The translations under genes were made by a program, and so were the position numbers. This document shows positions 6,858-9,526 of a stretch of 9,526 bases of DNA, piece after piece. How positions within the stretch are numbered: the first letter of the stretch is position 1; every line of letters begins with the position of its first letter. Where the stretch lies: positions 1 through 9,526 of the forward strand of contig JAFVRU010000165.1 in assembly GCA_017504065.1 (NCBI GenBank). The letters are read 5' to 3'. Below the pieces are notes generated by a model. It was given only the letters and a program-made list of their open reading frames with translations. It did not search any database and was not told the DNA's origin. This stretch comes from Clostridia bacterium. GTDB lineage: Bacteria; Bacillota; Clostridia; Christensenellales; Borkfalkiaceae.

Positions 6858-7661
6858 ATGGAAATTTATATCGAATACGCATTTTTGGAAAACTTTTTAC
6901 TCGATGGAGTGCTACTCGCTTTGGCGTTAAAGGCAGCGAAACAAAAAATCGTTTGGAAAAAAGTAGCGTTATCCGCATCGCTCGGCGGCGCGTTCGCGTT
7001 GGCGTTTCCGTTTGTCGCGCTTGCAAGCGGCTTGCGTTTCGTTTTGAAATTCTCCGTCGGGTTCTTGTTGTGCTTGCTCGTCGTTGGACGGGTAAAAACG
7101 AAAAAGGAATGGGGCAGGTATGCGTTGACTTCCGTTTTCTTTTTCACGTTCAGCTTTGGGTTCGGCGGAGCGCTGCTTGGCGTATACGAGCAGTTCCCGT
7201 TTGACGGCAAGTTTGCCGTTTCGCGCGTTCCAACGTGGTGGACGCTTGTCGGATTTTTGCTTTTAACGGCTTGCGTTTTGTGGCTGATCGGGAAACTTTA
7301 CGCCCGTAAAACGCTGTATCGGTTTATTTACGAATGCAGGCTTGCATTCGGGGGAAACGTGGCGTATGCGAACGGGTTTCTCGACACAGGCAACCGCGTC
7401 GAACAGGACGGCTTGCCCGTGTGCTTCGTCGATCCTGAGCTCGCTTATGAGCTATTGGGCGAATTGTGGGCAGAGCAAGTTCCCGAAACGGAAACGGAGA
7501 TCCGTACGCTCGGCGGGACAAAACGCGTGCCGCTGTATCGGGGAACGCTACAAGTCCGCGGAATAAGCGAAGAAAACTGTGAAAAGGCGGTATATTTCGC
7601 CGTTTCGGTGAATATGTTATCGAGAGAGTATAAAATACTGTTAAATTGCCGTACGGTATAA
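6858..7661 (+). CDS. spoIIGA: Sporulation sigma-E factor processing peptidase SpoIIGA
   Basis: SpoIIGA is the membrane aspartic protease that removes the pro-sequence of SigE in the mother cell after it receives the SpoIIR signal from the forespore. The 267-residue protein has about five hydrophobic segments (about 5-25, 36-57, 60-78, 89-110, 127-146) and a soluble C-terminal half. The active-site motif is FLDTGN (174-179) with Asp176, matching the single Asp-Ser/Thr-Gly of the family, which acts as a dimer. YIEYAFLENFLLD (4-16) is the typical N terminus. It is shorter than B. subtilis SpoIIGA (about 309), and most of the shortage appears to lie in the protease half. AAAGGGGA (6843-6850) precedes the ATG. 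The sigE gene starts 11 bases after its stop, so protease and substrate are made from one message. Expression is probably Spo0A-controlled from the site just upstream. Confidence 0.94.
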   Translation: MEIYIEYAFLENFLLDGVLLALALKAAKQKIVWKKVALSASLGGAFALAFPFVALASGLRFVLKFSVGFLLCLLVVGRVKTKKEWGRYALTSVFFFTFSFGFGGALLGVYEQFPFDGKFAVSRVPTWWTLVGFLLLTACVLWLIGKLYARKTLYRFIYECRLAFGGNVAYANGFLDTGNRVEQDGLPVCFVDPELAYELLGELWAEQVPETETEIRTLGGTKRVPLYRGTLQVRGISEENCEKAVYFAVSVNMLSREYKILLNCRTV

Positions 7662-7672
7662 GAAGGTGCGTA

Positions 7673-8386
7673 ATGAAGATCTATGCGTTTTTGGAAAGGC
7701 TTATACGAAAGATTTTGAAAACGGGCGGGGAAGTGGATTACGTCTGCGGGAGCGGGGAAGCGTTGCCCTTGCCCCTTTCGGCGGAAGAAGAAAGCCGTAT
7801 GTTGGGTTTGCTTTCCGAAGAAAAGGAAAAGGAACGGGCTAAATCGGAGCTCATTCAACACAATTTGCGGTTGGTGGTGTATATTGCGCGAAAATTCGAC
7901 AATACGGGGGTGGAGAACGACGACTTGATTTCGATTGGGACGATCGGGCTCATCAAAGCCATCAATTCCTTTAAAACGGACAAGAATATCAAGCTCGCGA
8001 CGTACGCTTCCCGTTGTATTGAAAACGAAATTTTGATGTATTTGCGTCGTACCGCGCGGCTGAAAAGCGAAGTTTCGTTCGACGAGCCGCTGAATACCGA
8101 TTTCGAAGGCAACGAGCTGCTGTTATCCGACGTACTCGGCACGTCGGCGGACGCCGTTTACGGGGACGTCGAAGCGAATGCAGAAAAGGAACAGTTAAAG
8201 GAAGCGTTAAAGAAGCTTTCCGAACGGGAGCGAAAGATTATGTTTTTGCGGTTCGGGCTCGGCGGGGGCGAAGAAATGACGCAAAAAGACGTGGCGGATC
8301 TTTTGGGCATTTCGCAAAGCTACATATCCCGATTGGAGAAAAAAATTATTTTGCGTTTGAAAAAGGAAATCGCGAAAATGGAATAA
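7673..8386 (+). CDS. sigE: RNA polymerase sporulation sigma factor SigE (made as pro-SigE)
   Basis: SigE directs the first mother-cell gene programme after septation. The 237-residue protein matches the family over its length. Region 2 is HNLRLVVYIARKF (63-75), DDLISIGTIGLIKAINSF (83-100) and LATYASRCIENEILMYLRR (108-126). SEVSFDEPLN (132-141) and ELLLSDVLGT (148-157) follow. The region 4.2 helix-turn-helix is TQKDVADLLGISQSYISRLEKK (203-224). The N-terminal pro-sequence, IYAFLERLIRKILK (3-16), is an amphipathic basic helix of the kind that holds the precursor at the membrane. Aligning GEVDYVCGS to B. subtilis DEVYYIGGS puts SpoIIGA cleavage at about Asp22/Tyr23. ATG 7673 follows AGAAGGTG (7661-7668); a TTG at 7646 lies inside spoIIGA and has no such site. 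Confidence 0.96.
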   Translation: MKIYAFLERLIRKILKTGGEVDYVCGSGEALPLPLSAEEESRMLGLLSEEKEKERAKSELIQHNLRLVVYIARKFDNTGVENDDLISIGTIGLIKAINSFKTDKNIKLATYASRCIENEILMYLRRTARLKSEVSFDEPLNTDFEGNELLLSDVLGTSADAVYGDVEANAEKEQLKEALKKLSERERKIMFLRFGLGGGEEMTQKDVADLLGISQSYISRLEKKIILRLKKEIAKME

Positions 8387-8401
8387 AAATTTTCCAACTT
8401 G

Positions 8402-8419
8402 CGCATACTCAACGCATAC
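8402..8419 (+). repeat. Direct repeat CGCATAC, 11-bp period, upstream of sigG
   Basis: CGCATAC occurs at 8402-8408 and again at 8413-8419, one helical turn apart, within the 84-base gap between sigE and sigG. A related CATAC is at 8446-8450. GCATA resembles the -35 of sigma-F and sigma-G promoters, but no fitting -10 lies 14-16 bases downstream of either copy. The repeat could be a protein-binding site; its function is unknown. Confidence 0.5.
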
Positions 8420-8428
8420 CTGCCCTTG

Positions 8429-8460
8429 TTTTTTTGTCTTGGCTACATACGACAAGGAGA
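8429..8460 (+). promoter_or_regulatory. sigG leader hairpin that covers the Shine-Dalgarno site
   Basis: TTTTTTTGTC (8429-8438) can pair along its whole length with GACAAGGAGA (8451-8460): ten consecutive pairs including three G-U, with a 12-base loop (8439-8450). The second arm contains the sigG Shine-Dalgarno sequence AAGGAG (8454-8459). Transcripts reading through from sigE would carry both arms and could mask the ribosome site. A transcript starting between the arms would escape. A leader hairpin that lowers sigG translation is known in B. subtilis, so the idea has precedent; the specific structure here is read by eye. Confidence 0.6.
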
Positions 8461-8470
8461 GTGAAACGGT

Positions 8471-9238
8471 ATGCAAAAAGTGGAAATTTGCGGCGTGGAT
8501 ACGACGGGGCTTCCCCGCTTATCCGCCAAGGAAAACGAAGAACTGATGCAAAAATTGAAAAGCGGCGATAAAGAAGCGCGGGATAAGTTTATCATCGGGA
8601 ATATGCGGCTTGCGTTGTCGCTTGTCAAGCGTTTCCGAATCAAGCATCTCGGCGCGGACGACGTGTTTCAGGCGGGTTGCGTGGGGCTGATCAAAGCCAT
8701 CGACGGGTTCGATATGCGCGTCGGCGTGAAATTTTCAACGTACGCCGTACCGATGATCGTCGGGGAAATCAAACGGTATTTGCGGGACGGGAACTCCCTG
8801 CGCGTTTCCCGCTCGATACGGGATATGGCTTATAAAGTGCTCAAAGCCCGTGAAGAAATCGAAGCGCGGGACGAAGAAGCGACGATCGAAAAGATCGCGG
8901 AAAGCTTGAAAGTAGCGGAGCGGGAAGTCGTGTACGCGCTGGACGCGATTTCCGATCCCGTATCGTTATACGAGCCCGTGTATAACAAGGCGGGCGATAC
9001 GCTTTTGCTCATGGATCAGCTTTGCGACGAGAAAAACACGGACGAGATTTGGACGGAGCACGTCGCGCTTTCCGAAGCGATGGAACGGCTTGGCGAGCGG
9101 GAAAAGAAGATTCTGTTTTTGCGATATTACGAAGGGAAAACGCAAACGGAAATTTCCGAAGAAGTGGGGATCAGTCAAGCGCAGGTTTCGCGACTGGAAA
9201 AGAACGCCTTAAATAATATTCGGTTGAATATTTCTTAA
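8471..9238 (+). CDS. sigG: RNA polymerase sporulation sigma factor SigG
   Basis: SigG runs the late forespore programme, including small acid-soluble proteins and germination genes. The 255-residue protein opens with the SigG signature KVEICGVDT (3-11). Region 2 is GNMRLALSLVKRF (43-55), DDVFQAGCVGLIKAIDGFD (63-81) and FSTYAVPMIVGEIKRYLRD (88-106). Region 3 is RVSRSIRDMAYKVL (111-124) and ALDAISDPVSLYEPVYN (156-172). Region 4.2 is TQTEISEEVGISQAQVSRLEKN (224-245). SigF is excluded by the N-terminal signature and by the place after sigE. The position of B. subtilis Asn45, reported to affect sensitivity to the anti-sigma factor CsfB (Gin), is Ile42 here. AAGGAG (8454-8459) lies 11 bases before the ATG and is probably masked by a leader hairpin. 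No convincing sigma-F or sigma-G promoter was found in the 84-base gap. Confidence 0.96.
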   Translation: MQKVEICGVDTTGLPRLSAKENEELMQKLKSGDKEARDKFIIGNMRLALSLVKRFRIKHLGADDVFQAGCVGLIKAIDGFDMRVGVKFSTYAVPMIVGEIKRYLRDGNSLRVSRSIRDMAYKVLKAREEIEARDEEATIEKIAESLKVAEREVVYALDAISDPVSLYEPVYNKAGDTLLLMDQLCDEKNTDEIWTEHVALSEAMERLGEREKKILFLRYYEGKTQTEISEEVGISQAQVSRLEKNALNNIRLNIS

Positions 9239-9254
9239 AACGTGCACGTTTTTT
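9237..9254 (+). terminator. Weak terminator-like palindrome after sigG
   Basis: AAAACGTGCACGTTTT (9237-9252) is an exact 16-base palindrome that includes the last two bases of the sigG stop and is followed by two more T. As RNA it would form a 6-bp stem with a TGCA loop and a six-base U-tail. The stem has only two G-C pairs, so termination would be partial at best. It could instead be an operator for a dimeric regulator. Confidence 0.35.
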
Positions 9255-9303
9255 CCCGCCGTAGCATATATTGTATTGAAACGCTTTTTGCAAGGAGTAT
9301 AAT

Positions 9304-9526
9304 ATGGAGTTAACATTCTCGGAACTTCGCGCGAAAGAAGTAGTCAATACGCAAGACGGAAAAAAGCTTGGGAAGGTGTGCGATATCGCGCTGTGTTATC
9401 CCGAGAATAAATGGATCGGAATTATCGTGCCGGGCGGGCGTGGGTTTGCTTTTAAAAAGAGCGAGCTATTCATCGATTTGCGGCATATCGTCAAAATCGG
9501 CGAAGACGTCATTCTCGTCAATATCG
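9304..9526 (+). CDS. YlmC/YmxH family PRC-barrel sporulation protein (3' end outside window)
   Basis: Seventy-four residues are visible and the frame runs off the window end without a stop. The family is usually about 80-90 residues, so most of the protein is present. It begins MELTFSELRAKEVVNTQDGK, close to the family pattern (SELR.KEVIN..DG), continues with LGKVCDIAL (22-30), IGIIVPGGRGFAF (38-50) and ends in the visible part with HIVKIGEDVILVNI (61-74), a PRC-barrel beta fold. Its molecular function is not established; such genes commonly lie next to sigG in spore formers, which is the context here. AAGGAG (9292-9297), 6 bases before the ATG, fixes the start. A TTGAAA-N16-TATAAT arrangement (9276-9303) overlaps the ribosome site but would start transcription inside the gene. 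Confidence 0.85.
   Translation, partial: MELTFSELRAKEVVNTQDGKKLGKVCDIALCYPENKWIGIIVPGGRGFAFKKSELFIDLRHIVKIGEDVILVNI

Noticed and set aside
7646..7672. Upstream TTG start for sigE inside spoIIGA
   Set aside because: There is no ribosome site for it. ATG 7673 has AGAAGGTG in front and aligns with known pro-SigE starts.
8384..8440. Terminator between sigE and sigG using the T-run at 8429-8435
   Set aside because: The only upstream stem is about 4 bp (TGCG/CGCA) with a 9-base loop, too weak. The T-run is better explained as one arm of the sigG leader hairpin.
8387..8470. Sigma-F or sigma-G promoter for sigG
   Set aside because: GCATA -35-like copies exist, but nothing 14-16 bases downstream resembles either -10. 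GGCTACATAC and CATACGA are wrongly spaced or poorly matched.
1..9526. Mobile elements, CRISPR arrays, tRNA/rRNA genes, riboswitches, defence or toxin-antitoxin genes
   Set aside because: No transposase, integrase, regular repeat-spacer pattern, RNA gene or accessory gene was seen on either strand. The space is filled by conserved core and sporulation genes.

Overview
All eleven genes in this window lie on the + strand. They are densely packed, with no gap longer than about 100 bases. The gene set points to an endospore-forming member of the Firmicutes, most likely an uncultured Clostridia-type lineage. The evidence is a complete spoIIGA-sigE-sigG cluster followed by a YlmC/YmxH-type PRC-barrel gene, plus Firmicutes-style SMC, FtsY (no acidic A domain) and RbgA. 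Base composition looks moderate, near half G+C by eye, with heavy use of GCG, CGC, GAA and TTG codons. No closer placement is attempted.

Region 1 (1-6756) is a housekeeping cluster that reads as one operon: smc (5' end cut by the window edge), ftsY, trmD, rbgA/ylqF, rnhB, yraN and a histidine-phosphatase-family gene. The spacings are 60, 48, 3 and 12 nt, then a 40-nt overlap between rnhB and yraN, then 9 nt. The products cover chromosome organisation, membrane targeting of ribosomes, tRNA m1G37 methylation, 50S assembly, removal of RNA from DNA, and two less well defined proteins. The usual companions ylxM, ffh, rpsP, the KH-protein gene, rimM and rplS are missing from between these genes. 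A perfect 10-bp stem-loop sits between smc and ftsY. A strong intrinsic terminator (6782-6815) ends the cluster.

Region 2 (6816-9238) is the sporulation sigma cluster. SpoIIGA is the membrane aspartic protease that activates pro-SigE, the first mother-cell sigma factor. SigG is the late forespore sigma factor. Two regulatory features stand out. First, a perfect Spo0A box (TTCGACA on +, TGTCGAA on -) lies in the loop and upper stem of the upstream terminator, about 32 bp before a TATACT -10-like element that has no good -35. This is the layout expected of a Spo0A-activated spoIIG promoter. Second, the sigG leader can form a continuous 10-bp hairpin in which a U-tract pairs with the Shine-Dalgarno sequence. 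This suggests that readthrough transcripts from spoIIGA-sigE translate sigG poorly.

Region 3 (9239-9526) holds a short palindromic stem with a T-run after sigG, then the nearly complete start of a ylmC/ymxH-type gene cut by the window end.

I see no mobile elements, CRISPR arrays, tRNA or rRNA genes, defence genes or other novel multi-gene system. The points worth following up are regulatory (terminator/0A-box overlap, sigG leader hairpin), arrangement-level (two conserved clusters joined, ribosomal genes missing), and a few unusual residues in TrmD and SigG.
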